Assembly: GCF_000378485.1 (NCBI RefSeq)
Contig: NZ_KB899966.1
Coordinates: forward strand, 124,001-188,000
Source: Flavobacterium rivuli WB 3.3-2 = DSM 21788
GTDB lineage: Bacteria > Bacteroidota > Bacteroidia > Flavobacteriales > Flavobacteriaceae
Length of the DNA stretch: 64,000 nucleotides
Reading direction: 5' to 3'
In this document: positions 1 to 8,061 of the stretch, piece after piece
Layout: each line of letters starts with the position of its first letter
Numbering within the stretch: the first letter of the stretch is position 1
Position numbers and translations under genes: made by a program
Notes under the pieces: model-generated
The model's database searches: none
Told to the model about the DNA's origin: nothing
What the model saw: the letters and a program-made list of their open reading frames with translations, nothing else

Positions 1-2
1 AA

Positions 3-2105
3 ATTTGGGATAAAAAAGAGGTATTGCAGGATATGGTCTGGGTAATACGCAATTTTGAACCCGATGTTATTATTACCCGTTTTGATCACCGCTCACCGGG
101 AAGCACGCACGGGCACCATACTACATCGGCCATGCTCACGCAGGAAGCGTATGAACTGGCAAACGACCCAAACTATGAAACTGAACAGCTAAAATTTACC
201 AAAACATGGAAACCTAAACGCGTGCTCTTTAATGTATCCTGGTGGTTTTTTGGCGGAAAAGACAAATTTGAAAAGGCTGATAAGTCCAATTACGTTAACC
301 TTGAAACAGGTTCTTACTACCCATTAACAGGCAAATCGAACCAGGAGATTGCGGCCCTTAGCCGCAGCAGGCATAAATCGCAGGGCTTTGGTTCTACCGG
401 TGAACGTGGCGACGATATGGAATACCTTGAATTGATAAAAGGTGATGCCCTTAAAGACAAGCAAAACCTATTTGAAGGTATAGACACCTCATGGAACCGT
501 GTAAAAGGCGGTAAACAAATTGGCGATGCTATTGCAGCCATTCTAAAAAGTTACGATTTTAAAAATCCGGCGGCATCGGTACCGGCATTGGTAAAAGTGT
601 ATAGCCAGCTTAGCAGGCTGGAAGAGGGCTACTGGAAAAAACTAAAGCTGCAGGAACTAAAAGAAGTTATCGCTACATGCAGCGGCCTTTATTTAGAAGC
701 CATTGCAGAACAGCAGTCGGTTACTCCGGGCAGTATTTTAAAAGTACGCTGGGAAGCTATTAATCGCAGTGCAGTACTTATGAACTTAAAATCACTTTCG
801 GCTTTACCAGAAAATACGGTAACTACTCAAAACCTGCCATTAGCTAATAATGTGGGTCAGGGTACAACGATAGATGTGCAGTTGCCAAAGACTACACCGT
901 ACACTTCACCTTACTGGCTTACCGAAAAAGGAACATCGGGCATGTATAAGGTAACCGATCAGCAAAAAATAGGCAAAGCAGATATTATTCGGGAACTGGC
1001 CATTGCATTTAATGTTGATATAAATGGGGTTAGCATTCCGTTTGAGCGTAATATAGTTTATAAAACAAATGACCCTGTAAAAGGCGAAGTGTACGAACCA
1101 CTTGATGTTATTCCTGCTGTTACGACTCGCATAACCAATAAAGTACAGTTGTTTACCGATACAAAAAAGCAAACAGTAAACATAAAAATAAAGGCCGGGC
1201 AGGACAATTGCAAAGGCAGCCTGAGATTTGAATTGCCACAGGGTTGGCTTGTAAATCCGGCATCAATTCCGTTTGACCTGAAAACCAAAGGCAGCGAAAC
1301 AATGGTTAGCTTTGAGGTTACACCTCCTGAAAACCCTATGGAAGCTACTGGTAAAAGTATCGCTACTATAAACGGCGAGGAGTTTGACCGTGAACAAACC
1401 ATTATAGATTACCCGCACATTGCACCACAAAATGTATTGCTGCCATCTACTGCTAAATTCTCTAAAGTAGACCTTAAAATCAAAGGACAAAAAATAGCGT
1501 ATGTGATGGGGGCAGGCGACAATATCCCTGAAAGCCTAAAGCAAATGGCCTATGATGTAACATTGATTACCCCTGAAGCTATAACTATACAATTACTAAC
1601 CTCTTTTGATGCTGTTATAATGGGTATCCGTGCCTACAATGTTTTAGATGGTATGGCGTTTAAGCAGCAGCTTTTGTTTGATTATGTAAACAACGGTGGC
1701 ACTATGATAGTACAATATAATACACCCGGCAAGCATACTGTAAAAGATCTTGCCCCCTATCCGTTACGACTTTCGGGCAAGCGTGTAACGGATGAAAATG
1801 CTAAAGTTACGTTTCTTGACGCAACCAATCGCGTTTTAAATTATCCTAATAAAATCACAGCAAATGATTTTAAAGGATGGGTTCAGGAACAGGGACTATA
1901 TTACCCGGATGAATGGGCTAAGGAGTTTACGCCAATATTCTCATCGCATGATAAGGATGAAGAACCACTTAAAGGAAGCCTGCTTGTAGCAAAATATGGC
2001 AAAGGATACTATATTTACACAGGATTAAGTTTTTTTAGGGAATTGCCGGAAGGTGTTTCCGGGGCTTACAGGCTAATGGCGAATTTGATTGCGGTAGGAC
2101 AGTAA
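3..2105 (+). CDS. PIG-L (LmbE-like) deacetylase family protein, 5' end missing
   Basis: The reading frame is open from base 3, before the first candidate start at 24, so the true start lies upstream of the window. The first ~50 residues carry the end of a PIG-L/LmbE fold: a DVIITRFD strand followed by STHGHH, whose histidines match the third zinc ligand region of N-acetyl-sugar deacetylases. The usual HPDD motif near the N-terminus would be off the window. The next ~600 residues are two or more beta-rich domains and, near residues 485-600, a Rossmann-like segment (AYVMGAGDNIPESL, then VNNGGTMIVQYNT) resembling glutamine-amidotransferase-like domains. Family knowledge: such long PIG-L proteins in Bacteroidota are usually exported and act on amino sugars. 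The substrate is not known. It lies just ahead of a symporter gene, which suggests a shared sugar-related role. Confidence 0.8.
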   Translation: MWDKKEVLQDMVWVIRNFEPDVIITRFDHRSPGSTHGHHTTSAMLTQEAYELANDPNYETEQLKFTKTWKPKRVLFNVSWWFFGGKDKFEKADKSNYVNLETGSYYPLTGKSNQEIAALSRSRHKSQGFGSTGERGDDMEYLELIKGDALKDKQNLFEGIDTSWNRVKGGKQIGDAIAAILKSYDFKNPAASVPALVKVYSQLSRLEEGYWKKLKLQELKEVIATCSGLYLEAIAEQQSVTPGSILKVRWEAINRSAVLMNLKSLSALPENTVTTQNLPLANNVGQGTTIDVQLPKTTPYTSPYWLTEKGTSGMYKVTDQQKIGKADIIRELAIAFNVDINGVSIPFERNIVYKTNDPVKGEVYEPLDVIPAVTTRITNKVQLFTDTKKQTVNIKIKAGQDNCKGSLRFELPQGWLVNPASIPFDLKTKGSETMVSFEVTPPENPMEATGKSIATINGEEFDREQTIIDYPHIAPQNVLLPSTAKFSKVDLKIKGQKIAYVMGAGDNIPESLKQMAYDVTLITPEAITIQLLTSFDAVIMGIRAYNVLDGMAFKQQLLFDYVNNGGTMIVQYNTPGKHTVKDLAPYPLRLSGKRVTDENAKVTFLDATNRVLNYPNKITANDFKGWVQEQGLYYPDEWAKEFTPIFSSHDKDEEPLKGSLLVAKYGKGYYIYTGLSFFRELPEGVSGAYRLMANLIAVGQ

Positions 2106-2210
2106 AGATTTTAAACATTAGATTTGAGACTATAGATAATAGAAAATACCCTGAAAGGGTAAGAAATAATAGCCCGGAGCGTTGCATTGGGTGTAACAAT
2201 TACACTACAA

Positions 2211-2339
2211 ATGAGTCTTATGATAGAAACAGAGCAAATGAAGAATAAACCGGTATGGAAAAAAAACTATACGCTGGTGCTGCTGCTTAACATTATCTAT
2301 ATAGTGTTATTTTATTTTTTAATGGAAATATACTCATAG
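2211..2339 (+). CDS. Small single-span membrane protein ahead of the symporter
   Basis: A 42-codon frame begins at ATG 2211 (alternatives: ATG 2220 or ATG 2238) and ends at TAG 2337-2339. One base separates it from the ATG of the sodium:solute symporter. The product has a basic N-terminal stretch with the pattern W-K-K-N-Y-x-L, then a hydrophobic helix of about 18 residues, and ends MEIYS. The W-x-x-N-x-x-L pattern before one membrane span recalls the small subunits of some sodium/solute symporters (DUF4212 type), though this protein is only about half as long. Spacing implies translational coupling with the symporter. Assignment as an accessory subunit is inference; the frame, helix and spacing are seen directly. 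Confidence 0.65.
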   Translation: MSLMIETEQMKNKPVWKKNYTLVLLLNIIYIVLFYFLMEIYS

Positions 2340-2340
2340 C

Positions 2341-4041
2341 ATGCAGTTATTAGACTGGATAATACTTACTGTTACACTGGTTTTTATTGTGGCTTATGGT
2401 GCACTTAAAACCCGTGGAAGCAAAAACGTAGAAGAATATATACTGGGCAACAACGAAACCCCGTGGTGGACTGTGGGCCTATCGGTCATGGCTACACAGG
2501 CCAGTGCCATTACGTTTCTTTCAACCCCGGGGCAGGCTTACCATGACGGTATGGGCTTTGTGCAATTTTACTTTGGCTTGCCGCTCGCTATGGTGGTTAT
2601 TTGCCTTACCTTCATCCCTATTTACCATAAATTAAAGGTTTACACTGCATACGAATTTTTAGAACAGCGCTTTGATGTTAAGACCCGAACGCTGGCATCA
2701 ATATTATTTATGATTCAGCGTGGGTTAGGTACAGGCCTTACCATTTACGCCCCTGCCATTATACTATCTTCATTACTGGGCTGGAACCTTAGCCTTATGA
2801 ACCTTGTTATAGGCATTATGGTAATTATATATACGGTTTCGGGTGGTACTAAAGCAGTTAATGTTACCCACAAACAACAAATGTTTGTAATAATGGGAGG
2901 CATGATCATTACGTTTTTTATTATCATGGATTACCTGCCGGAAGAGCTTAACTTTAATAATGCCCTGCATATTGCCGGTGCTAATGATAAACTTAATATA
3001 CTGGAATTTTCTTTTGATCCGGAAAAACGCTACACTGTGTGGAGCGGCCTTGCCGGTGGTTTCTTTCTTGCCCTCTCCTATTTTGGTACAGACCAGTCTC
3101 AGGTGCAGCGCTACCTTTCAGGCAAATCCATACGCGAAAGCCAAATGGGTTTAATAATGAATGGCCTGCTAAAAGTGCCCATGCAGTTTTTTATATTGCT
3201 TATAGGTGTTATGGTGTTTGTGTTTTTTCAGTTCCACTCTGCCCCGCTGCATTTTAACCCTATTAATACCAGGCTAATTGAAACCTCCCAACATAAAGGC
3301 GAATACACACAACTTGAAAAACAACTTACCGAACTGGCTACCGAAAAGCAGGAGATTAGCATGTTGTATGTACACCAGCTTAATCAGGATTATGATAATA
3401 GAGAGTTACATAATCGCATGATAGCGCTTAATACCCGCGAAAAAGACCTTCGTGACCAAGCGAAAGAACTTATAACACAGGTTGACCCCAATGCCGAAAC
3501 TAACGATAAAGATTATGTATTCCTTTATTTTATCCTGAACTTTTTACCCAAAGGAATGATAGGCCTGCTGCTGGCAGTAATAATTTCTGCAGCCATGTCA
3601 TCATCGGCATCTGGGTTAAATGCCCTGGCATCTACTACGGCTATCGATATTTATAAACGCAACGTAAAAGGCGAAAAATCAGAGAAGCATTTTGTAAATG
3701 CCACCAAGTTGTTTACCCTGTTTTGGGGCATTGTAGCCATATTGTTTGCTTGTGTAGGTACACTTTTTGAAAACCTTATACAGCTTGTAAACATTGTGGG
3801 CTCTATATTTTATGGCACCGTACTGGGAATATTCTTAGTAGCATTTTACATAAAATATGTAAGGGCCCAGGCCATTTTTATTGGTGCATTAATAAGCCAG
3901 TGTACAATATTTTACATTTACTTTTTTACCGATTTTATAGGGTTTCTTTGGCTAAATGTTATTGGTGCGGCACTTACTATTATACTTTCCAGTTTAATAC
4001 AATTGTTTTTAAACCAGAGTAAACCGGCAATTTCAACATAA
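2341..4041 (+). CDS. Sodium:solute symporter (SSS family)
   Basis: The 566-residue product is an integral membrane protein of the SSS family, which couples sodium entry to uptake of sugars, amino acids or related solutes. N-terminal features typical of the family are visible: GNNETPWWTVGLSVMATQAS and later the GGTKAVNVTHKQQ segment and ALSYFGTDQSQVQRYLS. About a dozen hydrophobic spans can be counted. An unusual charged stretch of about 75 residues (roughly 320-395), rich in Glu, Lys, Gln and Leu with heptad-like spacing, lies between two spans and looks like a coiled coil. The substrate cannot be read from sequence. It follows the PIG-L gene and a tiny membrane peptide, probably in one transcript, and ends at a strong hairpin. 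Confidence 0.88.
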   Translation: MQLLDWIILTVTLVFIVAYGALKTRGSKNVEEYILGNNETPWWTVGLSVMATQASAITFLSTPGQAYHDGMGFVQFYFGLPLAMVVICLTFIPIYHKLKVYTAYEFLEQRFDVKTRTLASILFMIQRGLGTGLTIYAPAIILSSLLGWNLSLMNLVIGIMVIIYTVSGGTKAVNVTHKQQMFVIMGGMIITFFIIMDYLPEELNFNNALHIAGANDKLNILEFSFDPEKRYTVWSGLAGGFFLALSYFGTDQSQVQRYLSGKSIRESQMGLIMNGLLKVPMQFFILLIGVMVFVFFQFHSAPLHFNPINTRLIETSQHKGEYTQLEKQLTELATEKQEISMLYVHQLNQDYDNRELHNRMIALNTREKDLRDQAKELITQVDPNAETNDKDYVFLYFILNFLPKGMIGLLLAVIISAAMSSSASGLNALASTTAIDIYKRNVKGEKSEKHFVNATKLFTLFWGIVAILFACVGTLFENLIQLVNIVGSIFYGTVLGIFLVAFYIKYVRAQAIFIGALISQCTIFYIYFFTDFIGFLWLNVIGAALTIILSSLIQLFLNQSKPAIST

Positions 4042-4102
4042 TACTTCTCTATGGGTTGCAGTCATCACATAAAATTCTAAAGAAAATAATAACTATAACA
4101 AA

Positions 4103-4141
4103 AAAAATGCCTGTCGAAAAAATTTCGACAGGCATTTTTTA
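4103..4141. terminator. Bidirectional intrinsic terminator
   Basis: A perfect stem (aaaaatgcctgtcgaaa paired with its complement, a two-base loop) is flanked by A and T runs. It lies between the convergent symporter and helicase genes and can serve both. Confidence 0.9.
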
Positions 4142-4153
4142 TAAACTTAGTTT

Positions 4154-5722
4154 TTACCCGTTGTCTTTATTAATTTCAACCGGTTCATCCTCTTCATCAT
4201 CAAATACCTGGTATTTTATAAACAAACGGCCTATCATAATATTAAGGCGATTTTTATAATCTTCTACCAGCCACTCACGATAATTTTTTGTCGTTTTAGA
4301 CAATAGTTTAGAGTACTGTTTTACGCGGTACTCAATATCAGGATCAAGCTCTTTAGATAATTTACGTGCAAGCGATATGCTATCTGTATTAATAATACAC
4401 ATAACCGCATGCTGGTGTATCGATTTATCTATTACAGCTTTTGGCTTTTCTTTTCTGTCTGCCGAAAGCCTGAATTCTTCATCAACATCAAACCTGACGT
4501 CTTCATCTGCCGATTTTGCGAATTTCTCTCTTAGTTCATCCGGCATAACATACACATGATAACTCTCGATTTCAGAATCGCTGCGGATGTTCTCTAAAAA
4601 CTGGTCTGGATTTTTAAATATATACTGCCAGTCTACAGGGTCGCTCCACAGGCCAAAACGCTGAGCATTATTACCAAGGTCTATTACGGTAAAATAATCT
4701 TTTAGCGGCAACTTGCGCGATCCACGGCCTATCATCTGGAAATATAGTGTAAGCGATCGTGTGGCACGGTTAAGTATTATAGTTTCAACCGTAGGCTCAT
4801 CAAACCCCGTGGTAAGAATAGATACCGATGTTAGTATAGCATCGGGTGTCTTTTTAAACCATGTAAGTATTTTTTTACGCTCCAGGTCGGGAGTTTTATT
4901 ATCAAGGTGCCTTATGGGTAAACCCGCTGCCCTGAAGGTTTCATAAACATACAGGGATGTATTAATACCGTTATTAAAGATAAGCGTTTTCTTGCCGTGT
5001 GAACGGGCCACGTAGGTTTGCAAAAGCAGATCCTGCATGTTTACACGCGAGTATAATTCATCTGACGATGCTACGGTATAATCTCCGTTAATACCCAGTT
5101 TAAGCGATGTAAGTTCTACATCATAACCATACATAACGGCATTGGCAAGAAACCCCTGGTTTATAAGCGATTTTATGGGTTCGCCTACCATAAGTTCGTC
5201 ATACGTTTCATGCATGGGCAGCTCAATGTTAGAACTTAAAGGCGTGGCAGTAACCCCAAGGAACAATGAGTTCTTAAAATACGTAAACAGTTTACGGAAA
5301 CTATTATAATGCGCCTCATCTACAATTACAAGCCCCACATAATCCATGTGGAATTTCTTGTCTTTAAGACGGTTATTAAGCGTTTCTACCATAGCTACAT
5401 AACACTCATAATCGTTGTCATAAGGCAGTTCCTTTACATTACTGTCTATAACGGTATTTTTTACGCCAAAGCCCTTAAGCATTTGCGATGTTTGCTTACT
5501 AAGCTCTATCCTGTGAGTTAATACAAGTACTTTACGCTTATATTTTTCTATAAATCGGCGGGCAATTTCCGAGAAAATTACGGTTTTGCCACCTCCTGTG
5601 GGTAACTGGTACAGTAAATGATAGTTATCGGCCTTACCTTCAAACTTTTCAAAAATCTTGTCAATGTCTTCCTGCTGGTAACTGTACAGCTCTTTTCTTT
5701 CCCCTTCTTCTTCGGCTTGCAT
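4154..5722 (-). CDS. DEAD/DEAH-box helicase, superfamily 2
   Basis: The 522-residue product carries all the hallmarks of an SF2 helicase of the SSL2/type III restriction-like group: Walker A PTGGGKT at residues 41-47, DEAH at 135-138, the GVTATP motif III at about 156-161 and motif VI QMIGRGSR at about 329-336. Residues 1-170 form the first RecA-like domain and 190-360 the second. The acidic C-terminal tail (to about 520) ends in a run of Asp and Glu. Proteins of this size and layout are common single genes in Bacteroidota and are annotated only as DEAD/DEAH helicases; the nucleic acid substrate is unknown. Start ATG 5722 is preceded by a TAnnTTTG element. It stands alone, not next to restriction genes. 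Confidence 0.88.
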   Translation of the reverse strand: MQAEEEGERKELYSYQQEDIDKIFEKFEGKADNYHLLYQLPTGGGKTVIFSEIARRFIEKYKRKVLVLTHRIELSKQTSQMLKGFGVKNTVIDSNVKELPYDNDYECYVAMVETLNNRLKDKKFHMDYVGLVIVDEAHYNSFRKLFTYFKNSLFLGVTATPLSSNIELPMHETYDELMVGEPIKSLINQGFLANAVMYGYDVELTSLKLGINGDYTVASSDELYSRVNMQDLLLQTYVARSHGKKTLIFNNGINTSLYVYETFRAAGLPIRHLDNKTPDLERKKILTWFKKTPDAILTSVSILTTGFDEPTVETIILNRATRSLTLYFQMIGRGSRKLPLKDYFTVIDLGNNAQRFGLWSDPVDWQYIFKNPDQFLENIRSDSEIESYHVYVMPDELREKFAKSADEDVRFDVDEEFRLSADRKEKPKAVIDKSIHQHAVMCIINTDSISLARKLSKELDPDIEYRVKQYSKLLSKTTKNYREWLVEDYKNRLNIMIGRLFIKYQVFDDEEDEPVEINKDNG

Positions 5723-5741
5723 AATTGTGGTGTGTAAAATT

Positions 5742-5749
5742 CAAAAATA
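5742..5749 (-). promoter_or_regulatory. Candidate -7 element for the helicase gene
   Basis: The minus strand reads TATTTTTG, matching the Bacteroidota TAnnTTTG consensus, 20 bases before the helicase ATG. No well-spaced -33 TTG was seen. Confidence 0.5.
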
Positions 5750-5854
5750 TCAACTTATCAAACATTACTATGTTTAATAAATCATAATTCTGGTGGTGTT
5801 TTAATTTTGGCTAAATATTTGCAAAGATAACACTTTAAAAAGGTAGTTAATTAC

Positions 5855-5862
5855 TAAATTTG
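5855..5862 (+). promoter_or_regulatory. Candidate -7 element for nfi
   Basis: TAAATTTG fits TAnnTTTG and lies 21 bases before ATG 5884, so the transcript would start close to GTG 5869. This favours ATG 5884 over the GTG as start. Confidence 0.5.
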
Positions 5863-5883
5863 TTATAAGTGGAAGGAAATATT

Positions 5884-6597
5884 ATGCTAAATTATGACCA
5901 TTTTTCGATAGAAGAAGCTACACAACTGCAAAATCAACTACGCCATAACCTTGCCAATCAAACAGATATAAAGGATTTTACCACCATTGCCGGTGCAGAT
6001 ATTTCGCATAATAAAGATACCGATATTGTTTATGCAGGCATAGTAATTTTAACCTATCCGCAAATGGTAGTGCAATCTTATTCGCTCATAGAGGCTAAGA
6101 CAACTTTTCCTTATGTGCCAAATTATCTGGGTTTCAGGGAGGTTCCTTCTTTGCTGCAAGCCTGGGAGCAGCTACCTGTAAAGCCCGGCGTAGTAGTGTT
6201 AGACGGACAGGGAATTACCCACCCGCGCCGTATGGGTATAGCATCACATTTTGGCCTGTTAACAAACCATGCCACTATAGGCTGTGCAAAGACAATGCTC
6301 TTTGGCCATTTCCCCGATTTAGGGAGTACTAAATTTAGCAATAGCCCAATTATGAGTCCTGCTAATGAGCTTTTAGGGTATGCCTTACGTACAAAAGATA
6401 AAGTTAACCCTGTATACATATCGCCTGGGCATAAAATGTCGGTGCCCGATAGCCTTACCATAATGAAACAGTGCATACAACATCATCGGATACCGGAACC
6501 TACCCGACAGGCACATGAATATGTAAATATGTTACGTACCGGGCAGTTACAGCCGGGATACTATACAGCAAATTCGCAGTTGGGATTGTTTGATTAA
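5884..6597 (+). CDS. nfi: Endonuclease V (deoxyinosine 3'-endonuclease)
   Basis: The product (237 residues from ATG 5884) matches endonuclease V, which nicks DNA one base 3' to deoxyinosine to start repair of deaminated adenine. Visible signatures are the first catalytic-Asp motif AGADISH near residue 39, the wedge/PYxP region TFPYVPNYLGFRE, the VVLDGQGITHPRRMGIASHFGLL block containing the second acidic ligand and the conserved His, and IGCAKTMLFG. All catalytic blocks look intact and the length is normal (E. coli enzyme 223). An in-frame GTG at 5869 would add five residues, but the ATG fits better with the promoter element just upstream. It is a single gene, followed after 43 bases by the AT-rich TIR gene. 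Confidence 0.93.
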   Translation: MLNYDHFSIEEATQLQNQLRHNLANQTDIKDFTTIAGADISHNKDTDIVYAGIVILTYPQMVVQSYSLIEAKTTFPYVPNYLGFREVPSLLQAWEQLPVKPGVVVLDGQGITHPRRMGIASHFGLLTNHATIGCAKTMLFGHFPDLGSTKFSNSPIMSPANELLGYALRTKDKVNPVYISPGHKMSVPDSLTIMKQCIQHHRIPEPTRQAHEYVNMLRTGQLQPGYYTANSQLGLFD

Positions 6598-6640
6598 AAA
6601 TTTTATTCGATTATATTAACCTAACTTTTAATTTAAAAAT

Positions 6641-7537
6641 ATGCCCTCACTAATCGAATATTTTAATAATGACTTCAAAGATGTTAGTATTGATAGAACA
6701 ATATCTATAGATAAGACTACAGATGATGGTTCTGAAAACGTAACAATTGAAATAAGTGAGAGAGTTCGTTGTTATACGAATTCTGATGTAAGGTATTTAA
6801 CGTATTATATTCCTTACACGGGTGATAAATTAGAGCTTACTAAAATATTGCTAACTCAGGTTTGCTCGCAACGAAGATATTTACAAGATGTAAGTATACT
6901 CTCTGGATTTGGTGGAGATATTAATATCGGAGAATCAAAAATCGTATATTCGAATAGAATATATCTGTATATAGAGGATGACACATTGCTTGAAAATAGT
7001 AAAAGTGAATTAGAAAACATAGCAAATAGCTATGACTTTTATCTAACAATAAGAAGTAAAACTTATATAATTAAGAAAATGGAAATTGAAAAACCTATTG
7101 CATTTATCTCACATGATTTAAGAGATAAAGAGTTAATTGCAAAAAGACTTGCTTTGGGATTAAATTCCAGGCTATGTTACGTTTGGTATGATGAGTATTC
7201 TTTAAAAATCGGTGACAGCTTAAGAGAATCCATTGAAGATGGAATTAAAAATGCTCAAAAATGTATTCTCATTTTAACAAAAAACTATTTAAATAATCCA
7301 GGATGGGGAAAGAGAGAGTTTGATTCGATTTTTACCAGAGAAATGATATACAATGAAAGAATAGTTTTACCAATCTGGTTTGATGTGACCAAAGAAGAGA
7401 TCTACGAGTATTCCCCATCTCTAGCCGATACTTTTGCCCTTGTATGGCCATCTCCTCAAAATAAAAACGAAGATGTGTATAAACAAGAAATTGAGCAAAT
7501 AATTAGTAAAATTCATTCTGCAATTATCAGTAATTGA
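6641..7537 (+). CDS. TIR-domain protein with unrecognised N-terminal domain
   Basis: The 298-residue product has two parts. Residues ~150-275 form a TIR domain of the bacterial kind: KPIAFISHD at 151-159 is the first strand and A-loop, YVWYDEYSLKIGDSLRESI follows the BB-loop region, and NPGWGKREFDSIF places Trp222 and Glu226 where TIR NADases carry the catalytic glutamate. Residues 1-148 are a mixed strand/helix domain I do not recognise. Family knowledge: bacterial TIR domains cleave NAD+ or make cyclic ADP-ribose signals, often in phage defence. No signal peptide or membrane span is visible, so it should be cytosolic. Sampled rows of this gene have only about 20-32% G+C and use AGA arginine codons, unlike nfi upstream, which suggests horizontal acquisition. 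No partner gene is adjacent. NADase activity and a defence role are inference. Confidence 0.85.
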   Translation: MPSLIEYFNNDFKDVSIDRTISIDKTTDDGSENVTIEISERVRCYTNSDVRYLTYYIPYTGDKLELTKILLTQVCSQRRYLQDVSILSGFGGDINIGESKIVYSNRIYLYIEDDTLLENSKSELENIANSYDFYLTIRSKTYIIKKMEIEKPIAFISHDLRDKELIAKRLALGLNSRLCYVWYDEYSLKIGDSLRESIEDGIKNAQKCILILTKNYLNNPGWGKREFDSIFTREMIYNERIVLPIWFDVTKEEIYEYSPSLADTFALVWPSPQNKNEDVYKQEIEQIISKIHSAIISN

Positions 7538-7573
7538 TTTTTAGATAACATTTACTAATTCATATAGTATAAA

Positions 7574-7915
7574 GTGAACCCCGTACAAAACTACATATCA
7601 ACATTTTCTCCGGAAGTTCAGGAGTTATTAAAGCAGGTGCGTGAAATTATTACAAACACTGCTCCCGAAGCGGAAGAGAGCATTGGCTACGGCATGCCGG
7701 CTTATAAACTTAGCGGTAAGCCTTTAGTTTATTTTGCGGGCTACAAAAAGCATATTGGACTTTACGCCCTGCCTTCGGGCCATGAAGCATTTGCCGAAGA
7801 ACTCAACAAATATAAAAAAGGCAAAGGATCGGTACAGTTTCCTGTAAATGAGCCTTTGCCTTTAGATCTTATTGAACGTATTGTTAAGTTTCGTAAAGAG
7901 GAAAATTCGGGGTAA
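7574..7915 (+). CDS. DUF1801 (YdhG-like) family protein, GTG start
   Basis: This 113-residue protein belongs to the DUF1801/YdhG fold, small alpha/beta proteins related to frataxin-like iron-binding proteins in some annotations. The pattern EAEESIGYGMPAYKLSGKPLVYFAGYKKHIGLYALPSG is the family signature. The frame starts at GTG 7574: an in-frame TAG at 7565-7567 excludes any upstream start, and the family N-terminus (NPVQNYISTFSPEVQ) would be lost with a later ATG. The C-terminus ends in a short charged tail. Cytosolic; biochemical function not firmly known. It stands alone after the TIR gene, and its base composition returns to that of the rest of the window. Confidence 0.85.
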   Translation: MNPVQNYISTFSPEVQELLKQVREIITNTAPEAEESIGYGMPAYKLSGKPLVYFAGYKKHIGLYALPSGHEAFAEELNKYKKGKGSVQFPVNEPLPLDLIERIVKFRKEENSG

Positions 7916-8061
7916 ATAGTCGTATAAGACTGCTTAATGATACACTCGTCAGCTTCATCGCATAGCATAAGCGATCCTGGAATAACAGATAGGAAAAAAC
8001 TATACCGACTACATCCGAGTAAGTAACTATAAACTTTTAAACATTAAGCTTTAAACAAAAA

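Noticed and set aside
4056..4259. 67-residue plus-strand frame after the symporter
   Set aside because: It reads through a strong terminator into the antisense 3' end of the helicase gene.
5884..7915. A Thoeris-, CBASS- or similar multi-gene defence system around the TIR gene
   Set aside because: The neighbours are endonuclease V and a DUF1801 protein. No cyclase, SIR2/SLOG effector, ATPase or sensor gene lies adjacent.
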